Positions 16,295 through 24,801 are shown, counted from the first letter of the stretch. The stretch is DNA of 64,000 nt from JALHVH01 sp964585685 (GCA_964585685.1 CAZPEP010000015.1:1-64000), one strand, 5' to 3'. The notes: generated from the sequence alone by a model not told the origin. Numbers and translations: made by a program.

Positions 16295-17137
16295 TTATAT
16301 CTGCTCCCCGAGGGTCTTGATCTGCCGGTAGGTATAGACCGGTCCGTCCGTGCAGACGAGCGTCCGGCCGATGGCGCAATGCTGACATTTCCCGATGCCG
16401 CACTTCATGTGCCGCTCGAGGGTCGAGATGATGGTGTCGTCCTTCAGGCCGTTTGCCAGGAGCTCCTTGATGACCGAGTTGAACATGACGGGCGGCCCGC
16501 AGACGAAGGCCGTCGTATCCTTGGCGGGAACCTGCGCCTTGGCGATCAGGGTGTGGACGAACCCAACCTCGCCCGTCCAGCCGGGTTCCGCGCGGTCGAT
16601 GCCGATATGGGTCTCGAAGCCGGGGATCCTCCGCCACTCGTCGATCATGTACCTGTACATCAAGTCCTTCGAGGAGCGCGCCCCATAGAGGAGGATGATC
16701 CGGCCGAAGTCCTGCCTGTGCTGGAGGACGTGGACGATGGACGAGCGCAAAGGGATGATACCGATGCCGCCCGCGGCATAAACGACGTTCCGGCCCTTGA
16801 TCTCGTCGAACGGGAAGCCGTTGCCGAAGGGCCCCCGGATGCCGATCTTGTCCCCCACACCGAGCTCGTGGAGGGCCCGGGTCACCTTCCCGACCTGACG
16901 GACCGAGAGGTGGAGCCGGTCGTTTTCGGGGCTAAACGGCAGGGAGACGGCGAACTCGCCGGCCCCAAAGACCGTGCACATGACGAACTGCCCGGACCGG
17001 ATCCGAAAATTCCGCTCGACCTCTTTCCTTTCGAACGAAAAGTAGAGCGTCCGGACGTCCTCGATCTCGTGCTTGATCTCGTCGATAACCGCGACCTCGG
17101 GGACGGCGACGATCGCGCGCGCGTTCCTGTCGTTCAT
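16295..17137 (-). CDS. HydG-like FAD/NAD(P)-binding diaphorase subunit
   Basis: A 280-residue member of the ferredoxin-NADP reductase fold family, as in sulfhydrogenase gamma or anaerobic sulfite reductase subunit B. It has an FAD domain (about 1-105, with RSGQFVMCTVFGAGEFAVS), an NAD(P) domain (YAAGGIGIIPLRS, CGPPVMF) and a C-terminal 2Fe-2S motif (CGIGKCQHCAIG followed by a Cys). It should move electrons between NAD(P)H and the Fe-S chain of the neighbouring HydB-like protein. It overlaps HydB by ATGA. Whether NAD or NADP is used cannot be read from sequence. Confidence 0.88.
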   Translation of the reverse strand: MNDRNARAIVAVPEVAVIDEIKHEIEDVRTLYFSFERKEVERNFRIRSGQFVMCTVFGAGEFAVSLPFSPENDRLHLSVRQVGKVTRALHELGVGDKIGIRGPFGNGFPFDEIKGRNVVYAAGGIGIIPLRSSIVHVLQHRQDFGRIILLYGARSSKDLMYRYMIDEWRRIPGFETHIGIDRAEPGWTGEVGFVHTLIAKAQVPAKDTTAFVCGPPVMFNSVIKELLANGLKDDTIISTLERHMKCGIGKCQHCAIGRTLVCTDGPVYTYRQIKTLGEQI

Positions 17138-18201
17138 CGGGCACCTGCCTTCGTGATCTCTCTCCGGATGGTGGTGACGACGTTCGGGAGGCCGATGTCG
17201 CCGGGGCAGACCCGGGCGCACCGTCCGCAGCCGACGCACCCCGGCCTGAGGTATTTCTTCGACTGGGAGTAGGACAGCTTGCAGAAGAAGCGCTTGTTCC
17301 TCCGGTCCTCGACGGGCTTGCGGGGGTTGTGGTCCCCGGCCATTCGAGTGTAGCCCTCGAAGGAGCAGGAGTCCCAGCTCCGCAGACGGTCGGTCCGTTC
17401 CCCTCCCGCGCCGACGTCCTCGATGTTGAAGCAGGAGCAGGTCGGGCAGACGAACGAACAGGCGCCGCATTCGAAGCATTGGTCGCCGATGTATTCCCAC
17501 ACGTCGTTGCTAATGAAGCCAGTCGTGATCCGGTTGACGACCCGCGAGATCCAAGCCTTGTTCTCCGTGGCCTCGGCATCGAAGCGGGAGATCGAGGCGT
17601 TGACAATGCGGGCCTTGCGGCCGGCCGCGTCCGGGCCGGCCTCTTTCAGGCCGAGCCTCTTCGCCAGGGCCTCGCCCTTTTCGCTCCCGGCCTCAAAGAG
17701 ATAATCCTCCCCATCCGCGGTCAGGTTGACGTCGTAGCCCTCCCAGGCTGAAGGCCCGCTATCGGTGCAGACGCAGAAGCACTGGGGGAAGGGGCGGACG
17801 CAGGTGTTGGCGACGATGAACATCTTCTTCCGGTGGTCGCGGTAAACCTCGTCGACGTACTCCTGGCCGAGGAAGAACCGATCGAGGCACAGGAGGCCGT
17901 TAAGGTCGCAGGACCTCAAGCCGACGAGGGCCTTAGGCCGGACCAGGTCCTCCCGGCTGACGGAGGCCTGCTTGCTCTGCCGGTCATAGCTGTAGGACAT
18001 GATCCGTTCCGACTGGGGGAAGAGCACGCCCTTGGGCGGATTGTAGGGGATGGCGGCGTCCAGCCGGATGTCAGTCGGGTCCGCGGCCTTGTCGAACAGC
18101 GGCTCTCCGGACACTTCATGGAGGACGGGGCCGTAGATCTCATAGTCCTCCGCGAGGACGGAGATCATTCTTCGGGTCTCTTTTCTGGGAAGGATATACA
18201 T
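17134..18201 (-). CDS. HydB/AsrA-like 4Fe-4S protein
   Basis: A 355-residue protein of the sulfhydrogenase beta / sulfite reductase A family. The N-terminal 200 residues have family features (LVGLRSCDLNGLLCLDRFFL, NTCVRPFPQCFC); the C-terminal part carries two 4Fe-4S motifs, CFECGACSFVCPTC and CVGCGRCARVCPGD. It is the usual electron partner of HydG. A GTG at 18207 would overlap the upstream stop, but the ATG at 18201 has AAGG at the better seven-base distance. It links the diaphorase to the hydrogenase by inference from gene order. Confidence 0.88.
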   Translation of the reverse strand: MYILPRKETRRMISVLAEDYEIYGPVLHEVSGEPLFDKAADPTDIRLDAAIPYNPPKGVLFPQSERIMSYSYDRQSKQASVSREDLVRPKALVGLRSCDLNGLLCLDRFFLGQEYVDEVYRDHRKKMFIVANTCVRPFPQCFCVCTDSGPSAWEGYDVNLTADGEDYLFEAGSEKGEALAKRLGLKEAGPDAAGRKARIVNASISRFDAEATENKAWISRVVNRITTGFISNDVWEYIGDQCFECGACSFVCPTCSCFNIEDVGAGGERTDRLRSWDSCSFEGYTRMAGDHNPRKPVEDRRNKRFFCKLSYSQSKKYLRPGCVGCGRCARVCPGDIGLPNVVTTIRREITKAGAR

Positions 18202-18203
18202 GG

Positions 18204-20162
18204 TCACACCTTCTCGATCCGTACGGGAATGACGGAATCCTCGCCCTGCTCAACGGCGGCACCGGGGACATCCAGCAAACCGGGGACCATCTTCCCGATG
18301 AAGTACGGGACGTAGGCCGTCCCGGGCTTGATGTCCCTGGACACGCGGGCGGCGACTTTCATCGAGCCGCCCGCCGAAACGACGGCGACGGGTCCGCGGT
18401 CCCTGACGCCGAGCTTCACCGCGTCCTCGGCCGCGATCTCGACGAAGCCCTCCGGATAAAGGAGGAGAAGGGCGTTGTATTCCCGTTTGGGGATATGGGT
18501 CTTCTTCATGACGTTGTTCTGATGCCAGAAGGTGCTGGCCTTGCCCGTCATGAGCCGGATGGGGAACCCGTCCGACACGGCGGGCCCGCCGAATTCTCCA
18601 CGGATAGGGACGAATTTCAGCCGGCGGGAGATGTCCTCGACGGAAAGGCGGCGGGTGCCGTCCGGATGGGCGGCGTCGACCGGCCATTGCAGGCCGAAGT
18701 CTTTCTCCAACTTCGGATAGGTGACCGCAGAGTACGCCGGGACGGCAGCGGCGATGTCCGCCATGACTTCTTCGGCGGAAGCGTAGGCCCGGGAAACGCC
18801 CCTCTTCGCGGCGATGTCCGCATAGATGCACCACGCCGGAAGGACGCCCGTCGGAGGCTCCACCTTCTTGCGGTTGAGCTGGATCCTCCGCTCGGAGTTG
18901 GTGAAGGTTCCGTCGGCCTCGGCATAGGTCGCCGCGGGCAGGACGATGTGGGCCAGATCGGCGAACGGGTTCTTGTAGGCGCCGACGTAGACGATAAGCT
19001 CGAGCCCCTTGATCCTCTCCGCGTGTCGGATGAGCTCCTCGTCGTGGTCGGCAACGACGAGGGCTTTGAGCGGGGTCGGGTCGGCGGCCAGAAGCTCGTC
19101 CGGGGACTTCCCGGCAGCCGGTCCCGAGGCCCTGCGATGGCCGGGGAAAAAGCCGCGGGCGGCGCCGACGTCGTAGCTCCCGACGATGTTGCAGATGCCC
19201 GTGACGGGATTGACGCCGCAGCCCTCGCGGCCTACCTTCCCTGCGAGGAGGAACAGATCGTAGATCATGGCGACGGTCTCCCGGTCCAGGCCGGATATGC
19301 CCGAAGGGAAGAAGGCCATCGCGCTCCCGGCGCCCGACAGCCTGCGGGCCAGGTCCTCGACCTCGGCCATGGTCAGGCCGGTCGCGGGCTCGATCCCGTC
19401 GAGGTCGAGCCCGGCAAGGGAGCGGGCGAAGGCGTCAAACCCATCGGTCCGCGCCCGGACGAATTCCCCGTCCTGCCAGCCCTGCTTGATTATCACCTTG
19501 GCGACGGCGGCGAGGGCGGTCCTCTCGGATCCGGGCTTTAGCCAGAGGTGGGTCCGGCTGAGCTCGGCGATCTGGGTCCGGCGGCTGCTCAGGGTGACGA
19601 GGTCGGCGCCTCCCCGGGCAGCCATGTGGATCTCGCTCCCGATGATGGGATTGAGCTTCGTGATGTCCGCCCCGACGACCAGAATGAGCCCGGATCTGCG
19701 GACCTCGGTCAGGGCGCCGATCATGGCGGGCATCCCGGTCCCTTCAAAGAGGACGTCCGCGCTGTGGGCGTGGCCCTGGTCGGAGGCGAGGGCGATATTG
19801 TTCGTATGGAAAACGTCCCGTGCCAGCCCGGCCAGGAGGAAATTATCCTCGTTGGACGCGCGAGGCGAGGCGAGGAACGCGATCTCGTCGCCGGAGTAGC
19901 TGGAGAGGCGTTCGGCGGCAAGGGCAACGGCCTCGTCGTAGGAAATCGGCTCGTGGCGGCCGTTCTTCCGGACGAGGGGGGCGGCGATCCGTTCCCCTGT
20001 CGCGAGGAGCTCGTGGATATGCCAGCCGCGGACGCATAGCCGGCCCCGGCTGATGGGGTGGCCGGGGGACGCGAACACGCCCCGGACGGCGCCGTCGCCC
20101 ACCTTGAGCAGATGGCCGCATCCCGTCCCGCAGAAGTTGCAGATGCCTGTTCTGTAGATCAT
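18204..20162 (-). CDS. Molybdopterin-oxidoreductase-like protein lacking the catalytic Cys/Sec
   Basis: A 652-residue protein of the formate dehydrogenase H/NuoG superfamily. The N-terminal 4Fe-4S site is intact (Cys8, Cys11, Cys15, Cys43). The chain then aligns with formate dehydrogenases through DVFHTNNIALASDQGHAHSA, but the residue matching the metal-binding Sec/Cys of FdhF (VUHGPS) is Gly130, followed by the conserved His131. There is no in-frame UGA. So it probably does not oxidise formate and may serve as an electron-wiring subunit like NuoG. It is the first gene of the operon and ends in an overlap with HydB. Start ATG at 20162 follows GAGGAGAGAG. Confidence 0.85.
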   Translation of the reverse strand: MIYRTGICNFCGTGCGHLLKVGDGAVRGVFASPGHPISRGRLCVRGWHIHELLATGERIAAPLVRKNGRHEPISYDEAVALAAERLSSYSGDEIAFLASPRASNEDNFLLAGLARDVFHTNNIALASDQGHAHSADVLFEGTGMPAMIGALTEVRRSGLILVVGADITKLNPIIGSEIHMAARGGADLVTLSSRRTQIAELSRTHLWLKPGSERTALAAVAKVIIKQGWQDGEFVRARTDGFDAFARSLAGLDLDGIEPATGLTMAEVEDLARRLSGAGSAMAFFPSGISGLDRETVAMIYDLFLLAGKVGREGCGVNPVTGICNIVGSYDVGAARGFFPGHRRASGPAAGKSPDELLAADPTPLKALVVADHDEELIRHAERIKGLELIVYVGAYKNPFADLAHIVLPAATYAEADGTFTNSERRIQLNRKKVEPPTGVLPAWCIYADIAAKRGVSRAYASAEEVMADIAAAVPAYSAVTYPKLEKDFGLQWPVDAAHPDGTRRLSVEDISRRLKFVPIRGEFGGPAVSDGFPIRLMTGKASTFWHQNNVMKKTHIPKREYNALLLLYPEGFVEIAAEDAVKLGVRDRGPVAVVSAGGSMKVAARVSRDIKPGTAYVPYFIGKMVPGLLDVPGAAVEQGEDSVIPVRIEKV

Positions 20163-20294
20163 GCCACTCTCTCCTCGGAATAAATGGCCTGAACCTTGCG
20201 GCAGCGCCCGAAGAAGGAACGACACCCTCGTGGGGTTTGGCTTGCCATTGACAGAGGACCTAAGCCCCTCCGCCGCAGGAATTAATTAAAATAT

Positions 20295-20332
20295 AAGATA
20301 CCAGAATTCACCCTTCGTGTAAATAGAGGGTG
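20295..20332 (-). promoter_or_regulatory. Promoter of the hydrogenase operon with overlapping inverted repeat
   Basis: TTTACA (20318-20323), 17 bases, TATCTT (20295-20300) preceded by an extended -10 TG. An inverted repeat CACCCT/AGGGTG (20309-20314 and 20327-20332) straddles the -35 box and could be an operator. The remainder of 20163-20369 shows no gene. Confidence 0.65.
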
Positions 20333-20369
20333 GGCCTGAGAACGGGCTTGTAACTCCCCCGCGCCCCCG

Positions 20370-20870
20370 CTATCGAGGCTCCGGACGGGGGGCCTTCATC
20401 CTGATCACATAGAGGATATTGAAGAGATTGGAGATGCCGCCGACGAAGCGTTCCTTGACCATCCCCTTCGGGAGCTCGTCGATCGTCGCCCGCAGGGCGG
20501 CCAGGCCGGAGGAGAGTTTTTCGATGTCGGCGACGAACGCTCCGGGACCGACCGAGCCGAGGAGCCCCTCGACCTCCGGCCCGACGCGGGAGACATCATC
20601 GAGCATCGCCCTGAACGCCGGCCTCCGGTCCGGGCCCAGCCCGAGGACGGCCTTCTCGATGACCGCGGTCCGGACGATGGCGTAACCGAGGCGGACCTCC
20701 TCCGCATTCCGATCGTGGACGCGGTCGGGATAGCGCTCGAAATACGCGGTCCCCAGATCGATCATGTCGGCGCTCGAGAAGGGGAAATCGCCCCCGAGGG
20801 CGCCGACCGCCCGGCGGAAGGACCCGAGGTCGGGTTCGCGGCGGAAGATCTCGGCGAGAGAAGCGCTCAT
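20370..20870 (-). CDS. Hypothetical soluble protein, 166 residues
   Basis: I do not recognise this family. It is predicted helical and soluble, with no signal peptide, membrane helix or cysteine motif. An aspartate/arginine-rich middle (about 40-80, FERYPDRVHDRNAEEVRLGY) is the most distinctive part. It starts 20 bases after the response regulator at 20890-21267 and probably shares its transcript; no clear ribosome site precedes the ATG. Codon use matches the neighbours, so it is likely a true gene. A link with the response regulator as output or partner is only a guess. Confidence 0.7.
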   Translation of the reverse strand: MSASLAEIFRREPDLGSFRRAVGALGGDFPFSSADMIDLGTAYFERYPDRVHDRNAEEVRLGYAIVRTAVIEKAVLGLGPDRRPAFRAMLDDVSRVGPEVEGLLGSVGPGAFVADIEKLSSGLAALRATIDELPKGMVKERFVGGISNLFNILYVIRMKAPRPEPR

Positions 20871-20889
20871 GGTCCGGGACCGGAGCGCC

Positions 20890-21267
20890 TTACCTGGGCT
20901 TGGCGAACCGCCCGATCACGGCGAGGAGCAGGTCGAAGTTGACGGGCTTCTGGAAGACGCCGCTGAAGCCCAGGTCGCCCAGCCCGATGGTGTTGGCGGT
21001 GGCGTCGCCGATCGTGCTCAGGAGGAACACCGGGACGTCCGGCCTCTCGGCCTTCATGACCTTGGCCACCTTGGCCCCGGCATCGATGTCCTCCATCATC
21101 ATGTCGCAGAGGACGACGTCGGGCGCCGTCTTCCGGAACGCCTCCAGCCCGTCCCTGCCGCTGAGGGCATAGGACGCATCGAACCCGCTGCCCTCCAGGA
21201 TCGCCTTTACGGATTCGCAGATCGCGGGGTCGTCGTCGATAATGAGCACTTTCTTCGCGTCGGCCAT
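20890..21267 (-). CDS. Single-domain response regulator
   Basis: A 125-residue receiver domain: DDD at 11-13, phospho-acceptor Asp55 in LCDMMMEDID, LLSTIGD for the switch residue and FQKPVNFDLLLAVIG with the conserved Lys. It resembles the response regulator at 9748-10152, including an acidic insert after the phospho-acceptor, so they may be paralogues. The ATG at 21267 has GGAGG five bases upstream. No kinase is adjacent; the kinases at 6.7-9.8 kb are candidates. Confidence 0.9.
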   Translation of the reverse strand: MADAKKVLIIDDDPAICESVKAILEGSGFDASYALSGRDGLEAFRKTAPDVVLCDMMMEDIDAGAKVAKVMKAERPDVPVFLLSTIGDATANTIGLGDLGFSGVFQKPVNFDLLLAVIGRFAKPR

Positions 21268-21297
21268 GCTGTCCTCCAAGCCTCGTTTCAACGTCCA

Positions 21298-21326
21298 TAT
21301 ATACCATAAGCGCCGGTATCTGTAAA
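21298..21326 (-). promoter_or_regulatory. Promoter of the response regulator gene at 20890-21267
   Basis: TTTACA (21321-21326), 17 bases, TATATA (21298-21303) with an extended -10 TG. Confidence 0.75.
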
Positions 21327-21372
21327 AGGAGCGGGATCGCTTTCGAAGGGCATAAAGGGGACGCAATACCAA

Positions 21373-21411
21373 ATTCCCGTTTTCCTCAGCCTACTCTGAG
21401 GACCTGGGAAT
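21373..21411 (-). terminator. Stem-loop after the M28 peptidase gene
   Basis: ATTCCC/GGGAAT and CCTCAG/CTGAGG form a two-part stem of 12 pairs between 21373 and 21411, followed on the minus strand by TTTGG. It lies 22 bases after the stop at 21433. The T run is weak, so termination may be partial. Confidence 0.5.
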
Positions 21412-21432
21412 GGGAGTTGTGTCCGCGAATTG

Positions 21433-23490
21433 TCAAGAACGGGCGAGGTCCCGGACGCAGGCGGTAACGCGTTCGAGGACCTCGGCCATCTCCCCAAGGC
21501 GTTTGTCGAGAAGGTCGAGCCGCGCGCGAAGCGCGGTCTCAAGCTCCGGAACAACCTCCCGCCCGGCCGTGTCGCCGGACTCGATCTTGCGGTACTGGGG
21601 CACGACGTCGAGGGGCTCGGGCAGATGGCCAAGCTCGCCGAAGCCCAGCCTCGGGAAGCCGGGGGCGAGGCGGGAGAGTTGCTTTTGATATACGGGATAG
21701 CTGAAGCGGATGCCGAACCGCGTCATTCCGGTCCCGGCTAACGCTTCGAGCGCGGCCGGGCGGTCGGGCTTCGTCGCCTTAAGGGCGGCGAGCGCCTTCC
21801 GAAGGCCCTGGGCTTCCTTGAGGATCGCCTGGTGCGGATAGATCGTGATATCGTCGTCGGCGGGAGAGAGTGCCGTGAAACCGCTGTTAATATCCTTCTC
21901 GACGGAAAGGAGGACGGCATTCGCGGGTTCTATCCCGGCGGCAGGTATCGCACCTGAGCCCGCGTCGAACGCGGCCGCTGCGGCCTTGAACGCGGAGACC
22001 CCCGCAACCAGCCGGGAGACGGTCGCGGGGTCTGCTCCGGCGGCGCCGAGCTCTTCGGCATTCACGGCGGCGGCGAGGTCGTCGACCCGCGCCCCGAGGC
22101 TGTAGGGCAGGAGGCCGCGATCAAGGTCTTCGGCGATGCGGAAGGCGAACTTCGCGAGCTTCGCAAGATAATCCCAATCCACCAGCGTCGCGGTCTCGAA
22201 ATTCGAATGGTAAAGCTTGTCATACGCATCGTCGAACGTCTCGAACTTCACGCTGGGGATGCCGGACGCCGAGAACGGCCATTGGTCGTTCCACGAGTTG
22301 ACGGGCGTCAAGGGTTCGAACCCGTTGGGGACCAGTTCCGGGTGCCGGGCGACGAGCTTTTTCAGCCAGGGCTGGAGCTCCGGATTGGAGCGAAGGCCGA
22401 GCGGCGCCCCCTTGACCGCCATGCTCTCGAGATTGATCATCGCCCGGATCCGGCCCGCCCAGTCCGGGTGGGCGCGGGCGACGGCCCACCAGGCGCCGGC
22501 AAGCCAGTCGTAATTGGAATTCGTCCAGCCGAATTCCTCGCCGGCCGTCGCGAGGAACACCAACGTGCTCTTCGGGCGGCGGCTGGAGGCGCGCATCGCC
22601 TTGGCGATGGTCAGCATGTTCGCAAGCGCACCCGTGTCGTCGACGCCGGCGCGGAAGTGGGCGTCCTGGTGCGCGGCCAGCAGCACCATTTGGCCATCGC
22701 CGCGCTCACCGGGAAGCTCGCCAACCACGTTGTAGGCGACGCCGCCGTCTCGCGCGAACGTGATCTTTTCCTTGAGGATCAGGGTCGCCGTCATGGGCCC
22801 GGCGGCGAGCTTCGCCTTGAGCCAATCGCCGTCACGCGGCGCGACATAGACCCAGGGCGGAGCGTCGAGGTCGTACTGGCCGTCGAAGCTTCCGAGGGCT
22901 GTGTCGCTGACCGAGAAGTATTTTTCGTCCTCCGGCGTGTAGGTGCAGATAACGCCTGCGGCCTTTCTGTGCGCGGCCTCGAAGGCCGGCCAGAAGAACC
23001 ACCACGAGCTCATCCGCATGTCGACAAGGACGAGCTTGCCGGCGACGTCGCCGGCGGCGTCGAAATCGGCCGCCGTACCGTCTTTGACATAGACGACCGG
23101 CGCCGTGATGCCGCCGTCCGCGGTCGGCGGCACGCCCGCGATGGTCGATGCCGTCATCGCGCGGTCCCCGACGGTGACGCCCGCCTTCTCGAATTCGAAC
23201 ACATCGACGGGAACAGGCTCGAGCCTCACGTTCGAGAGGCCCATGGCCCGCATTTCGGCCGCCACCCGTTCGCCGACGGCGCGCTCGGCCGTGGTCCCGG
23301 CCCATCGGAAGCCCAAATCGGCGTTGGTGCCCAACGAACAAAAGTGTTCGACCAGCCCCTGCGGATAGCCCTTCGCGAACAGCTTGTCCAGGGCCTTGTC
23401 GAACGCCACCGTATCATCCCGGCCGCCGCAGGAAACGAACGCCGCAGCCAGCAGGAGGACGACGGGAAGAAGCTTGGGGAATCGATTCAC
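21433..23490 (-). CDS. M28-family metallopeptidase lipoprotein
   Basis: A 685-residue exported peptidase. The signal peptide ends at a lipobox (AAFVSC), so it is a lipoprotein. A PA-like insert (about 110-215) precedes an M28 zinc aminopeptidase domain with HQDAHFRAGVDDTGA (zinc His and Asp), TAGEEFGW (catalytic Glu pair), INLES and YHSNFET with a late zinc His. The last about 200 residues are helical and unassigned. The GTG at 23490 follows GGAGGTGA closely and gives a normal signal peptide; the open frame before it does not. Likely role is digestion of extracellular peptides. Confidence 0.88.
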   Translation of the reverse strand: MNRFPKLLPVVLLLAAAFVSCGGRDDTVAFDKALDKLFAKGYPQGLVEHFCSLGTNADLGFRWAGTTAERAVGERVAAEMRAMGLSNVRLEPVPVDVFEFEKAGVTVGDRAMTASTIAGVPPTADGGITAPVVYVKDGTAADFDAAGDVAGKLVLVDMRMSSWWFFWPAFEAAHRKAAGVICTYTPEDEKYFSVSDTALGSFDGQYDLDAPPWVYVAPRDGDWLKAKLAAGPMTATLILKEKITFARDGGVAYNVVGELPGERGDGQMVLLAAHQDAHFRAGVDDTGALANMLTIAKAMRASSRRPKSTLVFLATAGEEFGWTNSNYDWLAGAWWAVARAHPDWAGRIRAMINLESMAVKGAPLGLRSNPELQPWLKKLVARHPELVPNGFEPLTPVNSWNDQWPFSASGIPSVKFETFDDAYDKLYHSNFETATLVDWDYLAKLAKFAFRIAEDLDRGLLPYSLGARVDDLAAAVNAEELGAAGADPATVSRLVAGVSAFKAAAAAFDAGSGAIPAAGIEPANAVLLSVEKDINSGFTALSPADDDITIYPHQAILKEAQGLRKALAALKATKPDRPAALEALAGTGMTRFGIRFSYPVYQKQLSRLAPGFPRLGFGELGHLPEPLDVVPQYRKIESGDTAGREVVPELETALRARLDLLDKRLGEMAEVLERVTACVRDLARS

Positions 23491-23526
23491 GGTCACCTCC
23501 GCGCGCCTATCGTGGGGCACACGGTC

Positions 23527-23556
23527 AAATTAGCAGGAAACGGGCGAACGGGTCAA
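23527..23556 (-). promoter_or_regulatory. Promoter of the M28 peptidase gene
   Basis: TTGACC (23551-23556), 18 bases, TAATTT (23527-23532), about 40 bases before the GTG. Confidence 0.65.
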
Positions 23557-23590
23557 CCCTGGTTGCGCCGGTCGAATCATCCAAAGATTC

Positions 23591-23619
23591 TTGACTTCCG
23601 ACGGGAGCCGAGCCATTAT
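23591..23619 (+). promoter_or_regulatory. Promoter of the methyltransferase gene at 23646
   Basis: TTGACT (23591-23596), 17 bases, CATTAT (23614-23619), divergent from the M28 promoter. Confidence 0.55.
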
Positions 23620-23645
23620 CCCGTCAGGAAGAGAATCCGAACCCC

Positions 23646-24212
23646 ATGAAAAAAGTTGAGCATGTTTGCCCGCCCTGGCTGTCCTGGACTCTCGTCAACC
23701 CGTTCCGGAGCCTGACTCAGAACCCCGCGAAAGTGCTTCGGCCGTTCGTCCGGCCGGGAAACACCGTTCTGGATGTCGGCTGCGGCCCCGGCTATTTCAC
23801 GACGGCGATGGCCAAACTCGTGGGCGAGAACGGACTTGTCATAGCCTCGGACATCCAGGAATGGATGCTCGAGAGGGTCCGAAGGCGGGTGGAAAAGGCG
23901 GGCTTGTTAGAGCGGGTCCGCCCGCATCTCGCGCGACCCGACAGTCTTGATATCCCCTCGGATCGCGTGGATTTCGCCCTGGCCTTCTGGGTGGTCCACG
24001 AAGTCCCGGACAAGGAGAGGCTGTTTTCGGAGATCCTGGCCTGTCTCGTGCCGGGCGGGATTCTGTTGCTTGTCGAGCCGCGCCTTCATGTCCACGCAAA
24101 AGCTTTCGCTGAGATCGCCGGGACCGCCACCAGGGTAGGGTTCGTCTCGGCCGGCCCGGCCCCGATCCGTTTCAGCCGCGCCGTCCTCCTCCTCAAACCC
24201 AAACCCCTATAA
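23646..24212 (+). CDS. Class I SAM-dependent methyltransferase
   Basis: A 188-residue Rossmann-fold methyltransferase. Motif I is VLDVGCGPGYFTTAM (about residues 42-56), the acidic end of strand 2 is ASDIQEWM, and LVPGGILLLVEPR is the post-motif region. A Trp/Pro-rich N-terminus (CPPWLSWTLVNPFRSL) precedes the fold. Substrate cannot be told from sequence. It is transcribed alone on the plus strand, and its end overlaps the end of the convergent toxin gene by six bases. Confidence 0.85.
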   Translation: MKKVEHVCPPWLSWTLVNPFRSLTQNPAKVLRPFVRPGNTVLDVGCGPGYFTTAMAKLVGENGLVIASDIQEWMLERVRRRVEKAGLLERVRPHLARPDSLDIPSDRVDFALAFWVVHEVPDKERLFSEILACLVPGGILLLVEPRLHVHAKAFAEIAGTATRVGFVSAGPAPIRFSRAVLLLKPKPL

Positions 24213-24440
24213 CCTTTGGATGGTCTTGTCTCTTATTCCGGCCTTGTTGTCCTCGATTCCGAGTCGGAATAGATCATCCTTGCCTTGGATTTTCCGAACA
24301 TCCCCCTCATGGGGATCGAGGGTAAGCCGTTCCATCCCGTCAAGAAGAGTCCCCTTGATTTCCGAATCCAGCTTATCGAACCGCCGCTTGGCGCTACCGG
24401 CAACTTTTGTTATGCGCCAGCGTTCTTTTGGAAATGCCAC
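24207..24440 (-). CDS. RelE/ParE-like toxin, shortened C-terminus
   Basis: A 77-residue protein whose first 60 residues fit the RelE/ParE fold (RWRITKVAGSAKRRFDKLD, DPHEGDVRKIQGKDDLFRL). Family members usually continue with a strand pair that carries catalytic residues (GDYRVIY and GHR types). Here it ends GIEDNKAGIRDKTIQRL, so it may be inactive or divergent. The GTG start at 24440 lies inside the antitoxin gene with GAGGAA 10 bases upstream. Gene order antitoxin then toxin with overlap fits a type II system. Confidence 0.65.
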   Translation of the reverse strand: MAFPKERWRITKVAGSAKRRFDKLDSEIKGTLLDGMERLTLDPHEGDVRKIQGKDDLFRLGIEDNKAGIRDKTIQRL

Positions 24441-24669
24441 GCTTTAATTCCTCGAAAGGAACATAGGCGCCGCGTTCGATCTCTCTGATCGCGCCGGCGA
24501 TCCCCTTCCATTCCTGGGCGCTCAGCGTCGCCGGTTTAAGCTCTTCTTTGACCATATTTCTGATGAACCCCCTGATCTTGCCCGTCTTGCCGTATCCCCG
24601 TTCGTTGCAGATGGCGTCGAACGCCGCGTATTCATCATGAGGGAGGCGGAGGGGGAAGCTCTTCGTCAT
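24394..24669 (-). CDS. Ribbon-helix-helix-like antitoxin
   Basis: A 91-residue protein with MTKSFPLRLPHDEYAAFDAI at the N-terminus, matching a short DNA-binding strand and helix of ribbon-helix-helix proteins. A second half, LSAQEWKGIAGAIREIERG and YVPFEELKRG, resembles the toxin-binding tails of RelB-type antitoxins. AAGGAG lies five bases before the ATG. Its last 47 bases overlap the toxin gene. It would repress its own promoter and bind the toxin if the pair is active. Confidence 0.65.
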   Translation of the reverse strand: MTKSFPLRLPHDEYAAFDAICNERGYGKTGKIRGFIRNMVKEELKPATLSAQEWKGIAGAIREIERGAYVPFEELKRGISKRTLAHNKSCR

Positions 24670-24801
24670 GTTCGCTCCTTACAGGCAGACAATATATTTG
24701 GTGCAATAGATTGCTCTTGTCCATGCCTGAAGAGAACGTGTTTCCCCGCGCCGGATCATTGCATCCTCTAAACTAAGAACGCTTGAGATAACCTGGGATT
24801 C

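Noticed and set aside
18204..20162. Selenocysteine-containing formate dehydrogenase
   Set aside because: There is no in-frame TGA, and the Sec position is Gly130.
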